Source: Alnus glutinosa
Lineage: Eukaryota; Streptophyta; Magnoliopsida; Fagales; Betulaceae
Direction of reading: 5' to 3'
Assembly: GCF_958979055.1 (NCBI RefSeq)
Contig: NC_084889.1
Coordinates: 32,925,261 to 32,989,260, forward strand
DNA length: 64,000 nt
The translations under genes and the position numbers were made by a program. The notes under the pieces were generated by a model that had not been told where the DNA came from, ran no database searches, and was given only the letters and a program-made list of their open reading frames with translations. Below are positions 46,914 to 59,154 of the stretch, in pieces. How positions within the stretch are numbered: the stretch's first letter is position 1; each line of letters begins with the position of its first letter.

Positions 46914-49900
46914 GTCAGATGCTACTCAAAATGCAGAAGGTGAAGATGTAATGGCCAAAGAAGCAAATGAAAAGACAGCAGAAACTGTTATTGCAGATGA
47001 AGAAAAATCAGGTGAAGAAACATATCTGATCCGTTTACAGTTTTGTCGCTCCAGATATAGGTTTGGGTTGCGAGCACTATTTTTGTTTTGCTTGTGAAAT
47101 ATAGGACTGTTCTATTTAGATCCTGTCATTATTTGAAAGTCCTTAAGCTTGATGAGGTTAAGGACATGTATCATTTGATAACCGATGTTAGATTAGCATA
47201 AAGTACATGACTCTCAGGAAAAGGAACTAAGTGGGAATGGGAAAGGAAAGGAACTCGTGTGTTTGGGAAAGGAGGAAAGGGGATTCGTGAAGGAAAAAGA
47301 TTTAAGTTTTTGTTTTTTAACTGGGACAGTGCTTGAAACTATGTTGAGAAAAATAAGTGGCAGGGCAATATTTCTTAATCACCAACACACATCTTATTAT
47401 TATTTATAAAGGCAGAGTCACAATTTAATTCATAAACTTAACCCTACCAAATGCGACAGGTAGAATGTACTTTTTCCTAATCTAACAACCTAGAAAACTC
47501 AGTTTTGATATTATGACTGTTCTGACTATACTATTTTTGGGTGGGGGAAAATTGAGGAACCTTGAATTAAACAAGAGCTGAAGTTTTAACAACAGTTACC
47601 GAGAGGGACTTTGACATTACGAGTTGATCAAAGGAAAGCCTGAATAATGCTCAACCGAAATTGTCATCTAAACATGTTTAGCTTTTGATGTTGTGAATGG
47701 AAATTATTATAGCTTTGGAAACTTTAGATGAATGTAGAATATGTTTTTGCCAGGGTAAATGTTCATTGTCGCTGGTTTCTTTCTTTGACAGTGATTGTGA
47801 TGGATTCTACATAGCAACGGCTCTAGGCGGCCCTTTAAATTCTTCCATCATTTCTTACAATGTTCCTGATTGATGTGGAAAAATTCTTTTTCCATGCTTG
47901 AAAATGAGTCTGGTACCATCTGCTTATGTGGATGTCCCCATGTTGTATTTCAGTACTTAGATTCTCTCATGATAGAAAGCATATTGAATCATCTTTTGCT
48001 GTCCTTGAGAGTGTAGCATGCCTAGTGCAACAAGGCAAGCTTCTTATTTGACAGGCTGAACTTAGAAGAGGTGTTCTGAAGTCTTCAGACCACTGGTCAA
48101 AGCCGCTTGTACTTGACTTTCATGTGAAGGGGCTTCTTCTGAGGTAGATATGATGCCGGTCCTTGTTCTATAGCAACTCCTGTCCTGATGAGAGTAAGCT
48201 CTATTAACCTATGTATATATATATATATATGCCCTTTTACTCTTTGTAGTTTGTGCATGATAACAGTGCTTAATTACTCAACACTAGAGTTTGGTCTCTT
48301 GGCTTGTCTTCCCATGTTAGTTCTCTGGCTGGTTCTCTTCTCTTCCTGTTAGTAGTAAACTCCATTCTCGCTGCTTTAGCTCTTCCATGTTTGTGCTTCA
48401 TTCATCTGCTTGCCTTCATTTCCTGTGCTTAATGAGTTCTCAGGGGATGTGTAATTGGTATTTGATGTCAATACCCTATGATCCAAATCCCAGCCACAGC
48501 TGCGAAAATATTTTATGCCATTCTTGGGCTCTTAAAGACAGCAAGAAGAGCACAGAGCCACAGTCTACACACTAATATTTAAATTGAGTGAATGCCATTT
48601 ATCCAATTTTTCATTGGATGCGTAAGCAACAAACACTCAGCATTGGTGAATAATACAGGAGCATTAGTACCTCCAACAAGTATTTTGAACCAGCCTTGGA
48701 TTTGGGGAATGTGTTTTTGTTGACTCATTTTCTAGGATTATGTTTAGTTTTAGGGGTAATGCTTGCCATACTCTCATTTTACTCCCACTCCCATATGCGT
48801 TGACGTGGCATCAAGTCAGCCGTGGTGGTGCCACCATTTCTGAAGGTTGGGTAATTTGTTTTTTGGTCTGCCATGGTAATGCCTACTCAGCGCATAAAAG
48901 GTGAGAGTAAAATGGAAGTATGACAAGATTTTCTACCTAACGTGTCCATGCGTATCTTCTTTATTCAGACGGAAATAAGGGATTTGTGAGACTCATAGAA
49001 ATTCACATTAGGTCCTACAAATTCAGTTGTGAATTTGCACAGGGAGAGGACTAATGAAAAAGGAAAAAATCATTCTTCGACAGAAATTAGACATAAACCG
49101 ACCCCCTCACGATTAATCTCACAGGATGTGCGAATCAGGTGTGAAATGCAGTAAACCAGGTTTTAGTGGCCATTGCTTTCTCCACCCAAATTAATTAAAA
49201 TGTAGAACAATAATTTCTTTTATTACCGCTCATTCCACAATCTCCAATGTGCTAACAGGAAAGTAACATAAAAGTCCTGGGTCTCCGCAGGCTGAAAACA
49301 AAATTATTACTCAACAAAAACGGAAAGAAAAAAGAAAAACAACATTATCATTCCATTACTTCTCCAAGAAAACCAACACCAACCTTCTTAGTGGCCATTG
49401 CTTTCCCACCATCCTAAGTAACAATTAAGTACAACAATGACTTCATATGCTGGTTTCCTCCACCAACCTCTAATTGGTGAAGTAACAGCAAACAAATATT
49501 CAATTGGTATTAATTCAATGCGAACTGAACACGAAATTTATGAGGTTATAGTTGAAAAGTATTGATCCGTTTAATTAAATAGGTCATATTAGAATTGACG
49601 TATATATAATTTTAAATTTATGCATAGACATAACCTGAATACGCAACATTTAGGATTAATAATTTTTTACCAGACTTGCAAATTTAACATGAATATAATA
49701 CGAAATTAACAAATTAGGATTGAAAAATTTGACCCGTTTAATTAAATAAGTCTGGTTAGAATTGACCTATAAATCTTATACCTACACAAGGACTGACTCC
49801 TCTCCAGTTGAAAGCAATTAGAGAAGATCCTGGTCCATTCCGATATGACCCGAACCTGAGAAGCGATTACTTTCAAATGAATTGGAGAGGATAATTAGAT

Positions 49901-50393
49901 TTCACAAATTTAGTAGCATGTACGTTACTACAAAACCATGTATAGCGTTGGATGCAACAAAACATGATGATCACAAGGAGTAGCCAACAACGTTCCATTT
50001 GAATACCAGATGTTGAAACTATTCCCCCTACGTCCAAGCCCAGCAGGCTGGCGTGGTTAAGAGTTTCCAGCTCCTTTTAGAAGACAACCAAGCCGGCCAC
50101 TTGCATTCACAAACAACGCATAGAAAAGAGAAACATAAAAAACAAAGGCAAAATTCCAAATTTACTTCTAGTTTACTTCTCCGGGCATTTATAAAAACTA
50201 ATGAGGTGTATGTCAACACATTTGATTCCTGATCATCAATTCTATCGTTTCATCTATATATTCACTATATATGACTACTTCTACGTTTTACATTGGAGGG
50301 ATACAAGAGGAAACATCAACAACATGACAAGGTGAGGCAACCATTTTTACCCCACCAAAATATAGGATCTTCAATAGCAATTGAAGAAAGATC
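46914..50393. other. Intergenic DNA
   Basis: 46914-47097 is the possible lost coding tail of the zinc-finger gene, then its 3' UTR. A foldback MITE lies at 48757-48937. Short (TA)n at 48213-48229. Two diverged direct copies around TTAGTGGCCATTGCTTTC lie at 49163 and 49389. No gene seen; 50220-50393 is probably the 3' UTR of the next gene. Confidence 0.5.
48757..48937. mobile_element. Foldback MITE
   Basis: Arms TGCTTGCCATACTCTCATTT and TGAGAGTAAAATGGAAGTAT plus GCGTTGACGTGGCAT against GTAATGCCTACTCAGCGC, with mismatches. Non-coding. Confidence 0.6.
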
Positions 50394-52300
50394 TCAAACT
50401 CTTAAAGCCACCTGATCCTGCCATGAAATCTTCCTTTTCCCTGCTCGACTTGGCCCATTCCCGATATTCCTACAAATGGATAATTTCATATCATTGTGCT
50501 GCTCATCACTTCCACCTCTGAGTAAACTTTTCTTAGGCTCCTCTGTTTTCGATAGCTCACAATCAGCCTGCAACTCCTCCTCCTCTCTCTGCAAAACAGA
50601 GAAGACAATAAAAACATTAGCTCATAACACAATGACCAAATGCAAGACCTTGAAGCTCAAAATTCACCCGGGTCGCTAAATACCGAAATCTGGTTCAAGT
50701 CGAAGACCGGAGTAGTGTTTCGCTTAGTGGCATCTTTTCCACTGTAGATCCTTTCCTTCTGGGTCAGGTCAGATATTGGAGCAGAAGTTTGCAAAGCAGC
50801 TTCCTTTCCATTAAAAGTCCTAGCCTTCTGGTTTAAGTCGAAGACCGGAGCAGGTTTCCTCAAGGCGGTTTCTGTTCCATTGTAAATCCTTTCCTTTCTG
50901 TTTAAATCAGAAACTGGAACAGGGGGTCGTAATGCAGCTTCTTTTTTACTGTAACTCTTTCCCTTTGCAGCACTAGTATTTCGAATATCAAACTTCTTTG
51001 GATGCACAAAGTCTTGCTTTGGTTGCGGGTTGGAAGACCGGTTCGCCATCAAGTATTTGTATCGTTTCTTCAAAAAGCTGCAGTTAAAAAGAATATATCA
51101 TGGCCTAAATTATAAATTTCTATTGATAAATGAATGTGGACGACTTTATCCAGAATCCGCCAAAAAATACACAACCATTATTTATACCTGACTTCCCCTG
51201 AGAGGGTAATTTTTTTGTGTTTCATCATCTGCAGTTTCTTCTTCATGGCCTCTGTTTCCTGAAATATACTTCAATATTACAAATCCATCTCTGGCTAACT
51301 CAAGAAAATTAAAGCCCCCCATAAGACTATAAATTAACGCTAACCAACACCTCACAAACCAAACATGGTAAATATTATCAACATCAGCAAGAGAAGAACA
51401 CAAATAGATAGGGGGAAAAAATTAACAAGGAGTAACCAAAACGAGTAAGAAAAAAGCCTAAAAAATAGTAGTTGAACCCTCTACATAAAGAGAAAAACTA
51501 AGCTCATATACAAGGTAAAAATACTGACCACAAACACAGAATAGCAGGAAGACGGAAATGGAGAAAAACAAAGTGTAATAGACAAAGGTATCAACCTAGG
51601 GAAAGATCGATTAAACTCATGATTAGTAAATAACAACAGTTTCTCCCCTAATGGTCAGTTTGGATGATGGAAAGGTTGGAATATAAACATAAACATAGAC
51701 AATGATATGAATAAAAAAAGAAACCAAAAAAAGAAGAAAAAACAAAATTAGGCATAGTTGATGAAAGTTTATTATATTTGAGACCAAACATACCAAAAGA
51801 AAACATCTTATATAAATTCTCTTTCCTTTTTATCAGTTTTTCTCAGCAACCAAACATAGGTTAGGGTAAGAAAATCAAGCAAATAAAACCAGAAACCCAT
51901 GGAGAAAAAAAACACAAGGAAATTCAATCCTTTTGGCTTTGCTTGTGCAAGATCTTTAGCTTTTCTTAAACTAAAAATAACAATATTAAACATAAGATCC
52001 AAAATATTAATTTCTCTTTCATCTACTCAGTTTTCTAAGCAACCATACACACATAAAGAACCCAAATGAAGGAAACCCAAAAAACCTATGAACAAAACCC
52101 ACCAGAAAATCAAACAAGACATCAGATCTGATGAAACCCACAGCAGAAATTACAAATCTATTGAAACCCACAAATGAAATTACCTTTTGTAGCTCTTCAA
52201 AGTCTTGCAAAAGACTTTGATGCTTGAACCCGTTCCTTGGGTCCTTATACAAAGCATATGGAGAAGACTCCATAGCAACAACCCCTTTCATCTTCTTCAT
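50394..52300 (-). CDS. Plant-specific coiled-coil protein with DLN repeats
   Basis: Exons 52184-52300, 51188-51258, 50684-51077 and 50394-50588 give 258 residues, with all junctions in phase. Function not known. The N-terminus (MESSPYALYKDPRNGFKHQ) leads into a heptad-like helix (LLQDFEELQKETEAMKKKLQ, then ITLSGEV and KKRYKYLM). Residues about 110-190 hold four copies of a 23-residue unit with the core P-V-x-DLN-x-K-x-R-x-x-NG. The C-terminus KRKISWQDQVALRV is a conserved plant signature I recall from At5g57910/At4g30630-like unknown proteins. ATG 52300 is taken, but 52273 (MESSPYAL) is equally possible. A DLN-type core can recruit TOPLESS co-repressors, but here that is only a suggestion. 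Confidence 0.8.
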
Positions 52301-54823
52301 CAGATCACAGAAAAACAGAACGCAAAAGCCAGGAACCAACAATTACAGAGAGAGAAATAGAGGGAGAGGGACAGAGAGATGGGTAATGAAAAAGAAAGAG
52401 AGATGGGTAAGAAATAATGAAAGAGAGGAGGCTAGAGAGACAGAATAGAGAGAAAGAAACAAGAAAGACAAATAGGAAAAGAGAGATAGAGAAGGGAAGA
52501 GGTAAGAAGGTTCTTGCTTTCCCTGTTTTCTCTGTGAAACTCTGACCGAGACAAAGAAACCCAAAAAAGCCCACATAACTCGGTGAAAAATAATGTTCTT
52601 TTGAGAGACAGTGATGAAGATGGGGATTTTTTGGGGGGTTGCAGAAGGGTATTGTTGGCAACATGTTTTTATGAGAGAGAGAGAGAGTAAGCGAGGCTGT
52701 GACCCTGTGACCCTGTGAGATAGGTTTGGTTGGAGGACAATTGAAAACATCTATCTATCTATCTTCTCTTTCTTTTCTTTCCCATTCTTTCTTTCTTTCT
52801 TTTTTGTTTTTCCTTCCACATAAATTTTGGTCCAGCTGGGCCATTGAAGAAAGAGAGAGAGAGAGAGAGTTGGGTGGTGTGGACTCTTCCTTTGTTTTTT
52901 GATAGGGAGGGGGGGGTGCGTGGAGTTTCCATGTTTCTTCTCTCTTCGTATTTGTTGTTGGCCTCTGTGTTAGAGAGAGAAAGACAGAGAGTCTCTTTAG
53001 AGAGAGAGAGAGAGATGAGGAGGGCTGAAAAAAGCAGGAGCTATATGGGGGGAGAGATACATGATGCTGTTTATATTATCTGATGTGCTGTTTTGCAGTT
53101 GATGTTGTTTGGTACAACCTTATTTTTAGGGTCAAATTGGGTGCGAATTTACTGGTATAACCATATTTGGTCTTTGCTTTGATATTAAGGATGCTGTCTC
53201 CTCTCTCTCTCTCTCTGTTTTTACATCCAATAAGCTTTCCAGCATTTTAGCAGATAAAGTAGAACAAGACCCAATTCTGGTTCCAGCCAGAAACCAAAAA
53301 AGTTGGTCCTTTTGTCCAATCCATGAATGGTTTTTGGAAGGGTCTGTTGGTAACTTCATGTGCCATTGTCAAAACTATTGAATACAGATTAGCGAAGTTC
53401 CCATCTACACCTACCTTCTGGACTTTTGCGTGTCACCTCCACCTACCTGCCTATTATCCATCATCCACTTAGGAAAGATGATGGAAAAAGCTTTCTCAGC
53501 CTCTTGGGGTAATGTTGGGGGCCTTGGGGCCAACCATATATATGCTCAGATTCTAGTATTCTACCACTTCCATGAACCCATTACTGCTTAAAGAAGATAA
53601 GGGGTAATTTTGTAAATGCCGCCTGCTTGAAGTCAGTGCTAGTGCCGTAGTGGACACACTGTGAATACCCACCATGGTAGGAGCTCTATTAAGTAAACGG
53701 AATTTAACATATTGCCCTTCAGAGGAGTGGACACCACAGCCTAATCTCAGGGGGGGTGAAAGAGAAAAAGCTGCTGGGTCTCTCTCTCTCTCTCTCTCTT
53801 CAAGTTTGATTCCCTTCTGTAAACAATCTTGTAGGGGAGCAGCACCCTTTGGTCCTTTTATGACTGAGAGAGAGAGAAAAGGAGAGCTCGTATAATTTAA
53901 TTAAATGGGTCACATTCATCGACTCTGTCCCGTTAATTTTTTGTTAGATTCATTTTGAAATTGTAAATCGTGTCAAAAAATTATCGGCCCTAAACAGTTG
54001 TGTGTCAGGTTCAGGTGGTGTTGAATAATATGTATAAAACTATATAGGTCAATCTTAATCCGATCGATTTAATTAAATAAGTCAAACACTTTGACCGTAA
54101 TACATTATTTTATGTTGAATTTATAAATCGTATAAAAAATTGACAACAGATATACTCGATCTCCATATGTATATAACTGTATTTCCAGTTTAGAGAGAGA
54201 AGTGGCTTTTAATTAATTCCCTTGTTCTGCAACTTCCTTTGGCTCTTCTTAGTTAATTCCTGAGCACAGAGATGTATTGTTGTCAATGTTGTGTGACATG
54301 GACATGTGAGCGTGATGTAAAGGAGAGGTGGACTTCGTCTTTGTCCTGAAAAAGAGAGGGAGTGTAAAGAACAAGAAAAAGAAAGGTACTTCCAGATGCA
54401 TGCTTAAATCATACACCCATTAGCACTGCTAAAGTACACCTGTTTAGGGTGGTAGATTAACATCATGCAGGTTTAAATTCCATGAGAGTTGGAAGGGCAC
54501 GGCAAATTAGGTTAATTCTGTATGAGCAAAAAAAGCCAAGGCATGAGAAAGGGCAGCAAAGTTTATTGGAATAGATAAATTTAATTATTTAATTAATATT
54601 TTAATATTTTTCTTCACGTGTGGGTTCAAACTTTCTTTTAATATATGAAGTCTAATATATAGAATATTTTAATTGAAATTGGATGATGAATTAACGGAGA
54701 CAGAATTCAAACTCAATAACTTCTACTACTTGATACTATGTTAAATTACTACTTATCTCAAAAGTTAAAGCTTATAAGAATAGATAAATTTAATCATTTG
54801 ATCAATACTTTAGCACTCACCGG

Positions 54824-55072
54824 CATCAAAATGAATTGAGATACCCTACAATTGGGATCCTGATATTTGCCATGTTTTATAGTCAACCATCATAGTGTCT
54901 CCGGTCTGCTGAGGGGCCAACGGACTATGATAACTTCTTTCTCTGTTTTGGAGAAGTTTAGCCACCCAAAAACCGTTCTAACAGTTGTCTTAGCACCTCA
55001 ATTATGTGTGATCAAAATGAACCGAGATCCCCTACAACCCTACAATTGGGATCTTGTTGTTGGCCTTGTTTT
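54824..55072. repeat. Direct repeat pair
   Basis: ATCAAAATGAATTGAGATAC ... CTACAATTGGGATCCTGAT (54824-54880) recurs diverged at 55011-55072 (ATCAAAATGAACCGAGATCC ... CTACAATTGGGATCTTGTT). Confidence 0.75.
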
Positions 55073-55534
55073 CTTCTCTTTGAGCGTTTGTAAAAGAGGG
55101 CTTTCTTGTCCGAACAGAGAAGCCTGCCCAATCAAAGACCTCTTGGTGCGACCTATACTTTTCCCTGCCCTCTTTCTGAGCATGGAATTGTTAGGGGACC
55201 TGCGTCCGATCAAAATGATTGCAAAAGTGCCCTTTATGTTATTTCTCTAAAGAAAAATAAAACTCCAATAGGACCAGACCATACCATTGGGGTTGGAAGT
55301 TGGAACAAGTCAATTAGCAAGCAGCCGAATGGGAATGTTGGCAGGTATGATCTGCCCCCACGGAAGGATCTTTCTTTGGCCACTTGCTTGCCAAAAGAAT
55401 TTACTAGGCAACGACTTGTGGATCAATGGTGTTAAACGACTTCCTTTCCTCCTAAAAACAATTAAAATAAATAAAAAAAAAAAACCCAAACTAAAGCAAA
55501 ATTACGGGTTAAACGCGTGTTTTTAAACAATTAT

Positions 55535-55735
55535 TTTGTTTGGGAGTTCATTTTTCAAAAGTTTCGGTTTGAAAATTTTTAAATCGCAAGCAACTATGCT
55601 TATTTTAAAATTTTTTATTTTAAATGTCAAATTGTAATTTTGAAGGTCGGACGTTTAGTCATTACTTGCGATTTAAAAATGTTCGAACCGACACTTTTGA
55701 AAAATGAACTCCCAAACAAAATGATTGTTTACGCA
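55535..55735. mobile_element. Foldback MITE
   Basis: The left arm TTTGTTTGGGAGTTCATTTT, TTTCGGTTTGAA and AAATCGCAAG (55535-55592) is the complement, with few changes, of the right arm 55668-55728 (CTTGCGATTTAAA, TTCGAACCGA, AAAATGAACTCCCAAACAAA). The centre is about 75 bp of AT-rich DNA. Related sequence may continue to 55860. Confidence 0.8.
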
Positions 55736-57068
55736 ATTTTGTTAAATACTTAATTGTATTTTTAAAAATCGCACATTTTTTAAATTACTATTTTTAAAAT
55801 TGCACCTTTTTTGAAATCATAAAACTATACGGACGTTTAGTCATAAACCCAAGTTGGAACTAGTTTTAATGTTGTTCTTATACGGTTTGATTAAAATAAA
55901 ATATCAATTTTGAAACCAATTTTCGAAACAAAAAAACTACCAAAAAAAAAAAAAAAAACTAAAATATACTCTATTCATAGCTTGGTTCTATGCCTTATCA
56001 AACACTCCTAAGATTTAATTTTTAATTTTTAATTTTAATTTTTTGAGTACTGGATCTTTTTCTACGAACAAAATGCAGAGCCGGAGACTGATTGGCCCAA
56101 GGAAGTTTCCAACAAATGTACGTTGAACAAGTTCCTCCTAGTGGGCTTAAAGTTCTTCCCTTCTGCTTTAGCTTTTGGGCCTTTCAACACCATGACATGA
56201 CCCTGTTTGATAAACTCCATCTTTTTTTCTTTTCTTTTTACTTTTTTCCAAAAAAAACTCAATATCAAAAAATATATATATATATTTTTTTATATTATAT
56301 ATCACATCAATTAATCTTTATTACCATTCAAATTAAAAAACTCACTACAAAACAAAACATTTTTACTTTTCCATAAAAAAATTTCAAACATCTTTCTACT
56401 TTATATCACATCAATCAAATTTTATTCATATTTAAAAAAAAAAAAAAAATCAATCCACAAAGGTTACCAAACAGGGCCACATATTTAACAAAGAAAAAAA
56501 AAATTGTTCTATTCATGATCGATGTTATGCAAAAAAATTTATGAAGATTCTTTTCATTTATAGTCAAATGGAAAAAAAAAATTATTTTATACTCCATTAA
56601 ATAATATTTTAAGCAAAATATGATATTTTATATTTCACTTAAAATGAAGAAGAATAATTTTATATTTCATATTTTATTTTATTACATCTAATGAAGTACA
56701 AGATTATCATGTTTATTTATGTGTATATATATTTAAAGACTATATTATGTGTTTTTAACCACTTATTTTATAAGAGTAGGAAGGTAGGTACCACTTCTAG
56801 TAAAAACTAATGTCAACATGCCTATTGTTAGATATATTTAGGAAAATTACAAATAATCACATTTTGATTAGAGTTTTTTTTTTTTTTTTTTTGATAATAT
56901 TTTGATTAGAGTTTTTTTTCATTTACCACACTCATTTTATACCACATTACCAACTTAAAAAACAAAGGTGAAAAATAACATTACTCTTTGAATACTAATT
57001 AGTGATGATTACAAACTTGAATAATGTTGCGCGTGCTTTTATTCTCACTCTTTGATGTAGCACTAAAT

Positions 57069-57292
57069 ATTAGAGTTGACAATTTTTGACACAATCCGCG
57101 AATTCGATAAGAACACGACACGAAATTATAGAATACGGGTTTAGACTAAACGGGTTGACCTGTTTATGACCTTTGTAAACGTGTACTGTTTGGGTTTTAT
57201 ATCTCAACTCGTTTAGTTAATTGTGTCGAGTTCGGGTTAGCGGGACAACCAAATCGACTCGAAACTGACACGATAATCCGTTTTGCCAACTC
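57069..57292. mobile_element. MITE-like repeat with AGAGTTG/CAACTCT ends
   Basis: Begins AGAGTTGACAATTTTTGACA and ends CGTTTTGCCAACTCT. The body has GACACGA, AACGGGTTGACC and GTGTCGAGTTCGGGTTAGC blocks. Fragments with a related GTTTAATTAAATAGGTCA theme also lie near 49566, 49735, 53900 and 54065. Non-coding. Confidence 0.6.
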
Positions 57293-57619
57293 TACTAAAA
57301 ATTATCATTAGATAAAAATACTAATAATAATTTATTCAAAATTTAATGATAATTTTTAAATGCCACGTGAGCATGCATTTAGGAACATCGGAGGAGAATG
57401 TGTATAGCAATTCTCTGCCAACTTTACCACTTTATCCCATCCTGAGTCTACGTGCTCTTCTAGAATTGGTCCGTTCTTTATAGCACTTAAACAGCAGGTG
57501 ATAGCCAATAACTCTGAACAGTCTCTAAGAAAAATAGAAAAGAAAAAAGAAAAAACCTACACATTATCCTCTCCAAACAAAAACCGAAAAAGCTCAGAAG
57601 TCTCTCAAAGCTTTGAGCA

Positions 57620-59110
57620 ATGGCGTCGACGATTTCTCTCACTGGTCAGATTTCAAACCTAAAAGGAGTAAAGCCTTGCCCTTCGTCTCCCTCCCTCTGT
57701 AACTCTCTCTCTCTCTCTCTGGTTCTATTTTTGTATTCTTTATCACCTGTTTGGTTGCCGAGAAAGCTTAGGAAATTAGGGAATTTATTTCCAAGTGTGA
57801 AAATATATGGATGCAAGTATTGGATGGGATTCTGGGTTCTTTTGTGTAGTGTGGTCTATGTGGGAACAAATCATGTATTGCTCACCTGAATTTGTTTTAT
57901 GGATATGTTTTGTATATTGTGCATTTCTGAATTTGATTGCTTGCATCAAGTTGAGCTGTTAATATTGATGGGGGTGGTTCAAAGTTTCATGAAGTTGAGC
58001 ACCATTATGGGTCTAAGGTGGGGTTAAAGCAGTTTCTCCTGGCATAAATAGGTTGTTTGAGAAAATGACTGGTTTACACAATAGGTGGATGTTTTTTTTT
58101 TTTTTTGATGAATGAAAACTTTTATAGCCCAAACAACAAGGAATTACACACCAGAAAAATAACTGGTTTAAACATTACAAAGGGCAAGAGATAAACAATC
58201 TCACAAAGCCTTACAAACAAGACAAAACAGAAGCAACATCTGCATAACACCAAAAACATCACAACGAAACAAACACATGAAAACAGCAGCAAAAACACAG
58301 ACTAAGAGAAAATCTTGTGAAGATTCCACAAAGCCGCAAGCTGCAAATTCATGGAAGTCTTCTTATAAGGACCTTTAGCCGTTATACAAGCCTGAATCTC
58401 CCACTTTATCTTGGCTATAATCATCTCTTCTGAACTCAAAGCATTCCCATGTAGAATATCATTTCTATGCTTCCACAAATTATAGACCGTAGCACCAAGG
58501 CTCAAGATACACAATCGACTTTTTAGGCAATCCTGTCTCATCACAAGCACACTCCAATCTGCAACCTCTTCCCAGGATTTCTTTGGATCTGAAATCAAAC
58601 AAATGCCAAGGATTTCCTTCCAAATTCGGTAGCTAAAACTACACTCAAAGAAGCGATGTTCCCTTGATTCAATTTGGCTACGACAGAAAGGACATAGACA
58701 GTCTCCCATGTATCCCCAACCACACATTCGGCTTTTAGTAATCATAGCATCCCTGAAAACAAGCCATAATAGAAAAGCATGCTTAGGTATTGCCACTGAA
58801 TGCCAAACCACCTTCCACCATTTTACCCGAACCTCCTTCTTTCTAATTGCATCCCAAGTTTCAATAGGTGGATGTTTTAGTTTCAGAATACTAAGAACCT
58901 TAAAAAAAATGTGTTTTTGACATTAAAGATTATTAAATCACCACTTGTCCTTTTTAGGACAAGTGGTGATTTAACAAAGATCTCTGTACAAAGAATGTGG
59001 GATGACCCAACAATCTTTGAAATGAGGAGAAAATCTAATCGAAATTGGTATGAAAAGAAAACATGGCTCTTACTCATGTTAATTCTAATCAAATGTATTG
59101 ATGCCGTGTT

Positions 59111-59154
<44 letters not shown>

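Larger units (their letters stand above)
52301..57619. other. Intergenic DNA between divergent genes
   Basis: 52340-52500 and 52840-53020 are GA-rich, as expected near 5' UTRs. Other contents: a CT run at 53205-53216; a GA run near 53865; two direct copies of a 55-65 bp segment at 54824-54880 and 55011-55072; a foldback element at 55535-55735; A/T runs; and a MITE at 57069-57292. Open frames at 54867-55435 resemble no family I know. No gene accepted. Confidence 0.5.

Noticed and set aside
54867-55435. Open frames of 109-127 residues between divergent genes
   Set aside because: They overlap in different frames, have no recognisable domain and lie in partly repeated sequence.
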